In this document: in pieces, positions 1 to 7,608 of the stretch
How the letters are laid out: the number at the start of each line of letters is the position of its first letter
How positions within the stretch are numbered: the stretch's first letter is position 1
Source: Roseibium sp. MMSF_3412
Lineage (GTDB): Bacteria > Pseudomonadota > Alphaproteobacteria > Rhizobiales > Stappiaceae
Length of the DNA stretch: 64,000 nucleotides
Assembly (NCBI RefSeq): GCF_030733265.1
Contig: NZ_JASHJI010000008.1
Coordinates: 124,001 to 188,000 of the forward strand
Direction of reading: 5' to 3'
Notes under the pieces: model-generated
Databases searched by the model: none
Told to the model about the DNA's origin: nothing
Seen by the model: the letters and a program-made list of their open reading frames with translations, nothing else
Made by a program: the position numbers and the translations under genes

Positions 1-147
1 ACTGCCGCCCGGTACGAGATCCTTGTAGGTTTCAGAGCCGTAACCGCCCGGAGGCGGCACCTCTTCCCACGTCAGGTTCTTGTGGCGGAGCACGATCCGA
101 AGCTTGGCGCAGTAAAGGCTTACGGGGATCGCATAGAGTTTCATCAT
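1..147 (-). CDS. Glutathione S-transferase family protein (N-terminal part, cut by window edge)
   Basis: The 49 codons visible here begin with two consecutive ATG codons at 147 and run off the left edge. The translation starts MMKLYAIPVSLYCAKLRIVL and continues with a WEEVPPPGGYGSETYKDLVPGG segment. This fits the thioredoxin-like N-terminal domain of the GST family, in which an active-site Ser or Cys follows the first strand (here the PVSLYC region). The substrate cannot be told. It lies 57 bp downstream of the ABC binding-protein gene on the same strand, so it is probably co-transcribed with it. No strong ribosome binding site is visible, and the choice between the two ATGs is open. The family call rests on a short fragment. 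Confidence 0.6.
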   Translation of the reverse strand, partial: MMKLYAIPVSLYCAKLRIVLRHKNLTWEEVPPPGGYGSETYKDLVPGGS

Positions 148-204
148 CAAGTCGGCGGGGCATCCCTGATCGGGTGCCCCGCTCCTTCCCTGGTCGGTCC
201 GGAC

Positions 205-981
205 CTATTCCTTCAAGCGCCACTTCTTGCCCAGAGCGTCGAAGAACCCGCGCTCTTCTTTGAGCGCGATCCAGGTGTTGACGTAGTTGATCCAGACCTG
301 ATCATCCTGCGGCAGCAGCATGGCGATCGGCGTCGGCGCCTTCGGCGCGCTCACCGGCACGATCATCATCTGCGGGTACTTTTCAACGAGCTTGAGCGCT
401 TCAACATTGGACGTGATATGCGCGTCTGCACGTCCTGCCAGCACTTCCTGAAAGTCACGGGCCGGTGCTTCGACGATCTGGTGCGTGGCATCAGGAAAGA
501 AGTCCTTGACCTGCTTTTCCTGCGTCGTGCCAAGCGTTGCCGCGACGGTCACATCGCTCTTGTTGAGGTCGTCCCAATCCTTGAACTTGTCCGCATTCGT
601 TTCCAGGATGAGCGGAACGGTTGCCAGCGAGAAATAGGATGTCGAGTACCCGGCCGCCTTCGCTCTTGCCGGAGAAACGGAGGCGGAACCGGTAATGTGA
701 TACTTGCCTGCCGTGACGCCGCTGACCAGCGTTTTCCAATCCGTCGGAACGAACTCGACCTCGACATTGAGGTCCTTGGCCAGCTCGGTCATGACGTCGA
801 TGTCGTAACCTGTATAGGTGTTGTTCGCGACGTCCTTCATCGTCATCGGGTTCCAGTCGCCGGTCGTTCCGACCTTCATAACACCGGCGTTCAGAATGTC
901 GTTAAGCGCCGATTGGGCCGATGCGGGAAGGCTGGCAAGTGCCAGGAAGCAAAGCGTGGCTGTTGTCTTGATCAGTTTCAT
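205..981 (-). CDS. ABC transporter periplasmic substrate-binding protein, polar amino acid (SBP_bac_3) family
   Basis: This 258-residue protein has a clear Sec signal peptide (residues 1-22, cleavage after ASA). The mature protein is a typical family 3 binding protein: it starts LNDILNAGVMKVGTTGDWNP, and TYTGYDIDVMTELAKDL is the usual ligand-pocket segment of amino-acid binding proteins. It would capture a small zwitterionic or carboxylated solute and deliver it to the divergent ATPase and permease. The ligand cannot be predicted from sequence. The gene diverges from the ATPase over about 130-145 bp that contain a degenerate copy of the local TTGCAT-N3-ATGCAA palindrome. A purine-rich site (GAGAGGAGAACGGC) precedes the ATG. 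Confidence 0.9.
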   Translation of the reverse strand: MKLIKTTATLCFLALASLPASAQSALNDILNAGVMKVGTTGDWNPMTMKDVANNTYTGYDIDVMTELAKDLNVEVEFVPTDWKTLVSGVTAGKYHITGSASVSPARAKAAGYSTSYFSLATVPLILETNADKFKDWDDLNKSDVTVAATLGTTQEKQVKDFFPDATHQIVEAPARDFQEVLAGRADAHITSNVEALKLVEKYPQMMIVPVSAPKAPTPIAMLLPQDDQVWINYVNTWIALKEERGFFDALGKKWRLKE

Positions 982-1040
982 GCCGTTCTCCTCTCAGGAT
1001 GAGGTGATGGTTCGTTGTGCACCGCAGTTTTGCCGGGTGA

Positions 1041-1063
1041 TAAATTTATTGCACTACACTCAA
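1041..1063. promoter_or_regulatory. Degenerate copy of the local TTGCAT-N3-ATGCAA operator in the divergent transporter promoter
   Basis: TTGCACTACACTCAA at 1049-1063 matches 11 of 15 positions of the palindrome seen perfectly at 3224-3238 and 6102-6116. It is preceded by GATAAATT (from 1040), which also precedes the 3224 site (GATAAATT from 3214). The left half is good and the right half is poor. It lies between the binding-protein gene and the ATPase gene, where one site could control both directions. Its function is inferred. Confidence 0.4.
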
Positions 1064-1126
1064 ATACATGACTAACTAATGGTCAAGACTTCCTTTTGAG
1101 CAATATCGAATTTGTCTGCGAAGGCC

Positions 1127-1855
1127 ATGATCACAGTCGAGAATGTTTCAAAGACCTTCGGAGATTTCCACGCCCTGAAAAACGTTTCCCTGGAGGTACT
1201 TACAGGGGAGAAGGTCGTGGTCTGCGGACCGTCGGGCTCGGGCAAGTCCACGCTGATCCGGTGCATAAACGGTCTTGAACGGCACGATCAGGGCCTGATC
1301 GAGGTGGCCGGCAACGCGCTGACCCATACCAACGCCAGCCTGCGTGCAGTGCGGTCATCCGTCGGCATGGTGTTTCAGCAGTTCAACCTGTTTCCGCACC
1401 TTACCGTGAAGCAGAACCTGACCCTGGGCCCGCTCAGGACCCGGAAGCTGTCGCAATCGGATGCCGACAAACTGGCGATGTCCTATCTGGACCGCGTGCG
1501 CATACCCGAACAGGCCGACAAGTTTCCCCGGCAGCTTTCCGGCGGACAGCAGCAGCGCGTCGCAATCGCGCGGTCCTTGTGCATGGAACCGCAGATCATG
1601 CTTTTCGACGAACCCACATCCGCGCTCGACCCGGAAATGATCAATGAGGTCCTCGACGTCATGACCGAGCTCGCCGGTAGCGGCATGACGATGATCTGCG
1701 TCACCCACGAAATGGGTTTCGCGAAACGCGTTGCGGACACGATGGTCTTCATGGATCACGGCGAGATTGTCGAAAAAGCACCACCGGAAGACTTCTTCAG
1801 CAACCCCGGAACGGAACGGTGCCGGGACTTTCTCTCAAAAATCCTTGCGCACTGA
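1127..1855 (+). CDS. Amino acid ABC transporter ATP-binding protein (GlnQ/HisP-like)
   Basis: This cytoplasmic ATPase would energise import by the adjacent permease. The Walker A motif (GPSGSGKST), the Q-loop ([13 protein letters not shown]), the signature [15 protein letters not shown], the Walker B motif ([14 protein letters not shown]) and the switch His (VTHEMGFA) are all intact. Length is normal for the family, about 240 residues. I chose the ATG at 1127 because the family usually starts MI-x-V-x-N-V-x-K-x-F. A TTG at 1112 would add five residues (MSAKA). Neither start has a convincing ribosome binding site. The permease follows after 15 bp. Confidence 0.93.
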   Translation: MITVENVSKTFGDFHALKNVSLEVLTGEKVVVCGPSGSGKSTLIRCINGLERHDQGLIEVAGNALTHTNASLRAVRSSVGMVFQQFNLFPHLTVKQNLTLGPLRTRKLSQSDADKLAMSYLDRVRIPEQADKFPRQLSGGQQQRVAIARSLCMEPQIMLFDEPTSALDPEMINEVLDVMTELAGSGMTMICVTHEMGFAKRVADTMVFMDHGEIVEKAPPEDFFSNPGTERCRDFLSKILAH

Positions 1856-1870
1856 GACAGGGAGAGCCGG

Positions 1871-2617
1871 ATGACATTCTACCGACTTCTGGGCCTTTGC
1901 TGCCTCGCCTTGCTGCTCGGCGGCTGTTCCGGCAACTGGGGCTGGTATGTTGTCGACCCGACCGTTCCGGCAGGATGGAACAATCTCAAGTTCCTTCTGA
2001 GCGGCCTTTATTACACGCTCCTGCTGTCCTTCACTGCCATCGTGATTTCCATCGTTCTCGGCCTCGCCGTGGCCTTGCCCGGCCTGTCTTCCAACCCAAT
2101 CCTGAGACGGTTCAACAGGATCTATGTCGAACTGGTCAGGGCCGTGCCTATCCTTGTCCTGATCCTGTGGGTCTACTACGGGCTGCCGCAGATGACGGGG
2201 CTCACGATCACGGTTTTCTGGGCCGGTGTGATCGCACTCGCCCTGTCCGACAGTGCCTTTGAAGCGGAGATTTTTCGCGCCGGCATACAATCCATCGACA
2301 AGGGCCAGTACGAGGCCGCGCACTCCATCTCCCTCAGCTACTCCGACATGATGATCTATGTGATCCTTCCGCAGGCTGTGCGGCGGATCCTGCCGGCGCT
2401 CGGCAACCAGCTTGTCTACATGCTGAAGATGTCGTCGCTCGTCTCCGTGATCGGAATGCAGGAGTTGACCCGCAAGGCAAACGAACTCGTTGTCGTGGAA
2501 TACAGACCCCTGGAAATCTACACGGTGCTTGTCCTTGAGTACCTGGTGCTGATTTTGATCGTGTCAGCCGGCGTCCGCTGGCTGGAACGGAAACTGCAGT
2601 CAGATCAACGTGGTTAG
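1871..2617 (+). CDS. Amino acid ABC transporter permease (HisM/GlnP family)
   Basis: This inner-membrane permease of 248 residues has several hydrophobic segments and the EAA loop near residues 150-190 (EAAHSISLSYSDMMIYVILP), which docks the ATPase. An AGGGAG site precedes the ATG. Only one permease gene is present, so the channel would be a homodimer unless a partner is encoded elsewhere. The N-terminus is odd: a hydrophobic stretch ends in LLLGGC-SGNWGWY, which resembles a lipobox. It could be a lipidated leader or simply the first membrane segment. Substrate is unknown. The next gene starts 8 bp downstream. Confidence 0.9.
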   Translation: MTFYRLLGLCCLALLLGGCSGNWGWYVVDPTVPAGWNNLKFLLSGLYYTLLLSFTAIVISIVLGLAVALPGLSSNPILRRFNRIYVELVRAVPILVLILWVYYGLPQMTGLTITVFWAGVIALALSDSAFEAEIFRAGIQSIDKGQYEAAHSISLSYSDMMIYVILPQAVRRILPALGNQLVYMLKMSSLVSVIGMQELTRKANELVVVEYRPLEIYTVLVLEYLVLILIVSAGVRWLERKLQSDQRG

Positions 2618-2625
2618 GAAATGAA

Positions 2626-3204
2626 ATGGCAGCCTGGATCGAGATGATCTCCGACGAGGAAGCAGATGCTGAACTGACGGAAGTGCTTCAACTCGCCCGA
2701 ACGCCGCATGGGACGGTCGACAATGTGATGCGGGTGCATTCCCTGCGACCGAACACCATGCGCGGGCACGTCATCCTCTATCGGGCCGCTCTTCATGATG
2801 ACGCAAACACGCTCCCCGAATGGCTTCAGGAAACGATTTCCTCATATGTGTCGATCCTGAATGGCTGCCCGTATTCGCTTGCCAATCACTGGGCGAATGC
2901 GCGCCATCTCATTGGCGATCAGGCGCGGGCAGATCTGATAGAAAACGCACTCAACGCCCGGCGGCCGCAAGACGCTTTTGCGGGCCTGGAACTGGAATTG
3001 CTGCGCTATGCAGAAAAGCTCACGCTTCGTCCCGCCGACATGACCCAATCCGATGTCGACGCTTTGCGAAACGCCGGCGCGGATGACGGTGAGATCCTCG
3101 AGGCAAACCAGATCATCGGTTACTTCAACTACGTGAACAGGCATCTCAATGGTCTCGGCGTCACGACGGACGGAGACATTGTCGGATATTACGCGTCAGA
3201 ATAG
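2626..3204 (+). CDS. AhpD-like / carboxymuconolactone-decarboxylase-type peroxidase-related protein with CxxS motif
   Basis: This 192-residue all-helical protein matches the peroxidase-related branch of the AhpD/CMD superfamily in its N-terminal layout (M-IS-DEEADAELTEVL) and in the core segment SYVSILNGCPYSLANHWANA. AhpD enzymes use CxxCxxxH. Here it reads C81-x2-S84-x3-H88, so the second cysteine is a serine, which argues against ordinary disulfide peroxidase chemistry. It lies 8 bp after the permease and is likely in the same operon. It could act on a reactive intermediate made by the downstream oxygenase, but that is inference. Confidence 0.75.
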   Translation: MAAWIEMISDEEADAELTEVLQLARTPHGTVDNVMRVHSLRPNTMRGHVILYRAALHDDANTLPEWLQETISSYVSILNGCPYSLANHWANARHLIGDQARADLIENALNARRPQDAFAGLELELLRYAEKLTLRPADMTQSDVDALRNAGADDGEILEANQIIGYFNYVNRHLNGLGVTTDGDIVGYYASE

Positions 3205-3223
3205 TTGCGTGTTGATAAATTAT

Positions 3224-3238
3224 TTGCATAAAATGCAA
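3224..3238. promoter_or_regulatory. Perfect palindrome TTGCAT-AAA-ATGCAA, proposed operator
   Basis: TTGCATAAAATGCAA has two perfect 6-bp arms around a 3-bp spacer, 28 bp upstream of the 2-oxoglutarate oxygenase start. The same arms and spacing recur at 6102-6116, and a weaker copy lies at 1049-1063. The nearby XRE-cupin gene is the natural candidate for the protein that binds it. Binding is not shown by the sequence. Confidence 0.6.
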
Positions 3239-3265
3239 TTCCACGATCCATAGATAGGCAACAAG

Positions 3266-4234
3266 ATGGTCTATGCTGAAGCCAAACCGATGGACTCGAA
3301 CGAGATCCCGGTGATCGACATCACTGCTCTGCGTGACGGAACCGACCCGCTTGCGGTGGCAAAGGATCTGCATGCGGCCAGCACTGGCCTCGGCTTCATT
3401 TACATCAGCGGACACGGTATCCCCGAGCGCAGTATTTCGGCAGCCCGCAACCTTGCCTTCGACTTCTTTCGCAGCCCCACGGAAATGAAGGAAACCGTCC
3501 GGGTGTCGTCCAGTCACAGGGGCTGGCTGGCCTCGGGCGGAGCCAGGATGGGCGACAAGTTGAAGTCGGATCTGAAGGAAAGCTTCGTCTGGGGCATGCA
3601 GGACGAGAACGGCGACACCGTTGCCGATCATCCGCTCCGTGGACGGAACCAGTGGCCCGAATTCCTGCCGGAACTCGAAGTGGCCGCAATGGACTATTTC
3701 CGCCAGGCGCACGAGGTTGCACATCATCTGATGCGGGGGTTCGCGCTCGGCCTCGGACTTGACGAAACCTTTTTCCTCAAAACGGCATCGCGCCCCCTGA
3801 GCCGGGCCTCGTTCGTCTACTATCCGGCGCAGCCGGAAGACATGGGCGCCGACCAGTTCGGCGTCGGGCCTCATACCGATTTTGGCGTTCTGACCGTGTT
3901 GTGCCAGGACGCGGTCGGCGGACTTCAGGTCGAGGATGTCAACGGTGACTGGCTGCAGGCCCCGCCCATAGAGGGGACATTGGTCGTGAACGTTGCCGAC
4001 CTGCTTGCCCGATGGACGGACGGTGCCTACAAGTCAACGCCCCACAGGGTCGTCAACAGTTCGGGAAAGGAACGTCTGTCGCTGGTTCTGGCCTTTGACC
4101 CCAATCCGGAAACCATGATTGACGCCAACGACATTTTCGGAGTTGATCATGCGCCCGCTGAAGAAGCCATAACCTGTGGCGACTATCTGCAATGGCGCTT
4201 CGACCGCGCCTTTGCGTATCGGAAGACCGAGTGA
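3266..4234 (+). CDS. 2-oxoglutarate/Fe(II)-dependent oxygenase, isopenicillin N synthase-like
   Basis: This 322-residue cytoplasmic dioxygenase has the DIOX_N-type N-terminus (IPVIDITALRDG, GFIYISGHGIPE) and the double-stranded beta-helix core. The iron ligands are visible as H203 and D205 (GPHTDFG) and H260 (TPHRV). R270 with the following LS is the expected 2-oxoglutarate or carboxylate anchor (RLSLV). Such enzymes hydroxylate, desaturate or cyclise small molecules; the substrate is unknown. A second ATG eight codons in is an alternative start. The 3' end nearly abuts the XRE regulator gene. A perfect palindrome lies just upstream, so the promoter is probably here. Confidence 0.88.
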   Translation: MVYAEAKPMDSNEIPVIDITALRDGTDPLAVAKDLHAASTGLGFIYISGHGIPERSISAARNLAFDFFRSPTEMKETVRVSSSHRGWLASGGARMGDKLKSDLKESFVWGMQDENGDTVADHPLRGRNQWPEFLPELEVAAMDYFRQAHEVAHHLMRGFALGLGLDETFFLKTASRPLSRASFVYYPAQPEDMGADQFGVGPHTDFGVLTVLCQDAVGGLQVEDVNGDWLQAPPIEGTLVVNVADLLARWTDGAYKSTPHRVVNSSGKERLSLVLAFDPNPETMIDANDIFGVDHAPAEEAITCGDYLQWRFDRAFAYRKTE

Positions 4235-4236
4235 GC

Positions 4237-4812
4237 ATGGAAAATGATATCGACGGCGCGATCGGTGCCGCGCTCAAGGATTTCAGAAACAGGAACGGCT
4301 ATTCCGCAAGGCATCTGGCCGAGCTGTCCGGCGTCTCGGGCGCAATGATAAGCCGCATCGAAAGCGGTCAGGTGTCACCGTCGATCTCGACACTGAGTGC
4401 CCTGGCCGCGGCGTTGAAAATCCCGCTGGTCAGTCTTTTCCGGGAAACGACATCCGATCACACGGACTACACCTATGTCGAAAGCGGTGCCGGGCTCAAG
4501 TCGACACGGATCGTGGACGAACATGTGCATGAATTTGAAAATCTGGCCGTGCACCTGCGCCGCGATCTTCAGTTCGGTGCCCGCATCGTGACGCTCAAGC
4601 GGCAGGAGGCCGTTCCGCCTGTCTATATCGGCAGCGGCGTCGTCTTTGTGCACGCTCTCGAGGGCGAAGCGGTTTACGGATATGGCAAACAGGAATTTCT
4701 TTTGCGGGCGGGAGACAGCATTTGCGTCGACGCTGAGATGCGCCATGGTATTCTCACGGTGAAGACGCCTGAATTCAGGTTTCTCACGGTGCAGGCTGAG
4801 GTGCAGCGATGA
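4237..4812 (+). CDS. XRE-family regulator with C-terminal cupin domain
   Basis: This 191-residue protein has an N-terminal helix-turn-helix (about residues 8-62, with SARHLAELSGVSGAMISRIESG as the HTH core) joined to a cupin sensor domain (about 95-185). Regulators of this build usually control an adjacent catabolic operon and sense its substrate or an intermediate. I chose the ATG at 4237. A GTG at 4231 would overlap the oxygenase stop by 4 bp and add two residues. The 3' end overlaps the next gene by an ATGA. It is the best candidate to bind the TTGCAT-N3-ATGCAA palindromes in this cluster. Confidence 0.9.
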   Translation: MENDIDGAIGAALKDFRNRNGYSARHLAELSGVSGAMISRIESGQVSPSISTLSALAAALKIPLVSLFRETTSDHTDYTYVESGAGLKSTRIVDEHVHEFENLAVHLRRDLQFGARIVTLKRQEAVPPVYIGSGVVFVHALEGEAVYGYGKQEFLLRAGDSICVDAEMRHGILTVKTPEFRFLTVQAEVQR

Positions 4813-5882
4813 ACGGGCCTCTCAAACCTGAGGACGGTGTCGACAACCTTCTGAAGAAGTGCATGAAGGTGAAGGCGGGTGAGACCGCATTGATCGTGTG
4901 CGAAGATCCGGCTCACGGCTGGTACGACACCGCAGCTTCCGGAATTGTCCGCACTGCGCTTGAAAAGCTTGGATGCCAGGTCTCGACTCTTCAGGTCAAT
5001 GGCCCCGACCAACCGCTCCCCGCTCACTATGAAAGCGATTTGACCGCGCACGATGTAATCGTCTATCTCGCACGAGTGGGCGACCAGGACAGGTTCATCG
5101 ACAAGCTGCCCGGCAAGAACGTCGCGATGCTCTATGTACGCGATGAGAAATCGCTGACGTCCGCCTACGCGGCGACAGATCACAATGCAATGGTGGCGCT
5201 CAAGACATCCGTCGACGCTGTTTCCAGAGCCTCGGAGCGCGTGACCATCAGCTGTCCCATGGGCACCCGTCTGGAAGGGCTGGTCGAGATGGAAGATGAC
5301 GCCGGTGGTGAAGTCGCGGTCAAACGCTTCCCTCTGTGCGTGCCACAGCCTGTGCTCACGCGCGCGATCAGCGGCCAGGTGGCACTGGTGCGCTGGCTCA
5401 CCCCCACCGGCTCGCGTTCCTATTCGCCGGCGGCTGCGCGCATAGACGGGATTGTCATGGCCCAGGTCGAACACGGCAGAATTGCCGGGTTCGAGGGCGA
5501 CGCGAACAGCGTCAGGGCAATCGAACAGCACTACAAAATGGTCTCGGGCCGGTTTGACCTCGACAAGGATGCCATCCACTCGTGGCATGCCGGCATTCAC
5601 CCGGCCTGCTTTTTCGACGGCAACATCGACGACGACCCAGACCGCTGGTCGAACAATATTTTCGGTAGTCCGCGGTTTCTGCACTTTCACACCTGCGGCA
5701 GCTCGCCGCCCGGAGAGATTTGCTGGATGGTGCTGGACCCGACGATCTCATTCGACGGCACACCGTTGTGGCTCGACGGACGCTTGCAGCCGCAAAACTT
5801 CGAGCAGACCGACACCGCTGTCCGGCGCTGGCCGGAATTGTCCGCACTTTTGTCGGATGCCCCTCGTCCAGTGGGCCTTTAG
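4809..5882 (+). CDS. NicX / aminopeptidase-T (M29-like) family metalloenzyme
   Basis: This 357-residue protein shows the fold signature shared by M29 aminopeptidases and NicX-type 2,5-dihydroxypyridine dioxygenases. It has a nucleotide-fold-like N-terminal half, then late conserved histidines (HSWHAGIHPACFF and FLHFHTCGSSPPGEICW), followed by an FDGTPLWLDGRL segment. Those histidines and nearby acidic residues are candidate metal ligands. I cannot tell peptidase from ring-cleaving dioxygenase. The co-occurrence with an amino-acid type transporter and a 2-oxoglutarate oxygenase fits breakdown of a nitrogenous or aromatic compound. The start overlaps the regulator stop (ATGA), which implies translational coupling. 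Confidence 0.7.
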   Translation: MNGPLKPEDGVDNLLKKCMKVKAGETALIVCEDPAHGWYDTAASGIVRTALEKLGCQVSTLQVNGPDQPLPAHYESDLTAHDVIVYLARVGDQDRFIDKLPGKNVAMLYVRDEKSLTSAYAATDHNAMVALKTSVDAVSRASERVTISCPMGTRLEGLVEMEDDAGGEVAVKRFPLCVPQPVLTRAISGQVALVRWLTPTGSRSYSPAAARIDGIVMAQVEHGRIAGFEGDANSVRAIEQHYKMVSGRFDLDKDAIHSWHAGIHPACFFDGNIDDDPDRWSNNIFGSPRFLHFHTCGSSPPGEICWMVLDPTISFDGTPLWLDGRLQPQNFEQTDTAVRRWPELSALLSDAPRPVGL

Positions 5883-6101
5883 CGATACCGCTGCATGGCG
5901 CACGCACACGTATCAGCAACCTGCTGCGGTGCCTTCCCGACCGAAACCAGTCAAACGGTCAGGAACTGCCCGGCTGCCTTTGCGGCTCGTCACCTCTGAA
6001 GAACAGAGATCAGACGGCGCACCGCGGAAATCAACAAACACCTCAACAAAAAAGAAACTTCAAGACATTCTGGTTGCCTGGCAAAAATCAGAGTAAAAAT
6101 C

Positions 6102-6116
6102 TTGCATTTAATGCAA
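6102..6116. promoter_or_regulatory. Perfect palindrome TTGCAT-TTA-ATGCAA, proposed operator
   Basis: TTGCATTTAATGCAA has the same 6-bp arms and 3-bp spacing as 3224-3238. It lies 156 bp upstream of the pyrophosphatase start and 219 bp after the NicX-like gene. It would place the pyrophosphatase, or an unseen transcript, in the same regulon. Confidence 0.55.
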
Positions 6117-6198
6117 AAAATAAACAAATATCGTGGAAGTTAAAATTTTACCTTGTTATTATTACAATACTTTAATTCTAATTCATAGAAAAAACGCA

Positions 6199-6218
6199 TT
6201 TGCGACACGTTTCGCAAA
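6199..6218. promoter_or_regulatory. Inverted repeat TTTGCGA-N6-TCGCAAA upstream of the exported pyrophosphatase
   Basis: Perfect 7-bp arms flank a 6-bp spacer, centred about 64 bp before the ATG at 6272. The symmetry and position suggest an operator for an unidentified dimeric regulator. A role in mRNA structure is also possible. Confidence 0.35.
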
Positions 6219-6271
6219 AATTCGTCACCATATCTATTTCATGAAATTCAATATTATTGGAGGATAAAGTG

Positions 6272-7417
6272 ATGAATGCATATTCTCATTCCAATCAGCA
6301 TAAAGGCCTTAAGAAGCGTTCCGTTTCCAGCCTCGCAAGAACATTCGGAGTATCTGCGATCGCCCTGGCCTTGCTTGCCGGCACTGCTCTTGTCCCGGCA
6401 GCGGCAGGAGGAAATACGACCGCCCAGGGAACATCAACACTTTCGCCAGAGGTCAGAAGTTACCTGAAGACCGAGTTGGCGAACGTCGACAACCTGGTCT
6501 GGACCGGGCACCTCAACCCGGACACTGATGCCATCGGCGCAAGTCTGATCGCTGCCCATATCTACGGCGGCACACCGGGCAGTGCCGGGCCGCCAAACCC
6601 GGAATCGCGTTTTGCCATTGATTTATGCAAGGCCGAAACGCCCGAATTGATTGAGGACTTCACGGGCAAGAGCGTCGGTATCGTCGACTTCAATCAGACC
6701 ACACAGCTACCGCCGTCAATTGAGGCGGATCAGATTGTTGCAATTGTAGATCATCACGCAATTGCCGGATCACCGGTCAATCTTGCCCATGTGGTCAATC
6801 TCGACATCCGACCCTGGGGGTCAACGGCAACAATTCTTGCCGACCGCGCAGACGTGCTCGGCGTCGACATCCCTGCCCCGCTGGCATGCATGGGAATGGC
6901 GGCGATCCTGTCCGATACGCTCAATCTCACATCCACGACAACGACCGACTATGACCGCTACTATGCAGGCAGGCTTGCCGAGGTGGCCGGGATCGACGAT
7001 ATGAATGCGTTTGCGGAGAACATGCTGCTGGCCAAGTCGGATCTGAGTTCCATGTCGGCTCTGGACATCGTCCTTCTCGATTACAAGGATTTCGAATTTG
7101 GCGGCAAGGATGTCGGCATCGGCGTTGCCGAGACGCTTACGCCGCAAGATCTCATTGACCGGAAGCAGGAACTGAGAACAGCTATTCTCGACCAGAAACA
7201 GAAAAGCAATCTCGATCACCTGTTTTTCGCCATCGTCGACGCACGCGACCAGAAGTCTTACCTTCTGTGGGGCGATGATATCGACAAAGACATCGCCATC
7301 TCGGCATTCGGCGAGGACGCCAAAGACGATATGCTTGAAGTCGACAACGTGGTCTCCCGCAAGAACCAGATTGCGCCAGCCATCCAGAGTGCGGTGACGA
7401 AGACAACCACGCACTGA
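6272..7417 (+). CDS. ppaC: Family II (DHH/DHHA2, Mn-dependent) inorganic pyrophosphatase with N-terminal export signal
   Basis: This 381-residue protein has all the family II signatures: GHLNPDTDAIGA (residues 79-90), VDFN, the DHH motif VDHHAIAG (D160-H161-H162), ILSDTLNLTS (D215), the DHHA2 segment LLDYKDFEFGGKDVGIG, and the phosphate-binding SRKNQ (R363, K364). The enzyme hydrolyses PPi with Mn or Co. What is odd is a basic N-terminus followed by a hydrophobic stretch (VSAIALALLAGTALVPAAAGG), a typical Sec signal peptide of about 45 residues. This implies a periplasmic or secreted enzyme. I chose the ATG at 6272 because GGAGG at 6259-6263 is correctly spaced. A GTG immediately before and a TTG at 6257 are less likely. 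Confidence 0.85.
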   Translation: MNAYSHSNQHKGLKKRSVSSLARTFGVSAIALALLAGTALVPAAAGGNTTAQGTSTLSPEVRSYLKTELANVDNLVWTGHLNPDTDAIGASLIAAHIYGGTPGSAGPPNPESRFAIDLCKAETPELIEDFTGKSVGIVDFNQTTQLPPSIEADQIVAIVDHHAIAGSPVNLAHVVNLDIRPWGSTATILADRADVLGVDIPAPLACMGMAAILSDTLNLTSTTTTDYDRYYAGRLAEVAGIDDMNAFAENMLLAKSDLSSMSALDIVLLDYKDFEFGGKDVGIGVAETLTPQDLIDRKQELRTAILDQKQKSNLDHLFFAIVDARDQKSYLLWGDDIDKDIAISAFGEDAKDDMLEVDNVVSRKNQIAPAIQSAVTKTTTH

Positions 7418-7444
7418 CCGCGAACAGGCGCCCGGCAGTAATAC

Positions 7445-7477
7445 GAGCCCGCGCACGGCAAAAACCGGTGTGGGCTC
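7445..7477 (+). terminator. Stem-loop after the pyrophosphatase gene
   Basis: GAGCCC at 7445-7450 pairs with GGGCTC at 7472-7477, and further imperfect pairing inside closes on an A-rich loop. No T-run follows, so this is a weak or factor-dependent terminator between convergent genes. Confidence 0.35.
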
Positions 7478-7608
7478 ATGCTGACGATGGAAGACGAAAG
7501 ACTGGCCCAATTCGGGTCACCGGTGGTCGCGTAACCGTGCTGCCGTCCAAAAAGTTGACGGAACTTACCAGAAAACCAATCGGCCCGGTTCCGTACGCTC
7601 CCTTAACT

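Larger units (their letters stand above)
5883..6271. other. AT-rich intergenic region with two palindromes
   Basis: This 389-bp gap is unusually AT-rich from about 6090 to 6260 compared with the surrounding genes. I see no convincing gene in it. It holds the second perfect TTGCAT-N3-ATGCAA site (6102-6116) and a TTTGCGA-N6-TCGCAAA inverted repeat (6199-6218). Both lie upstream of the exported pyrophosphatase, whose promoter must be here. Confidence 0.6.
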
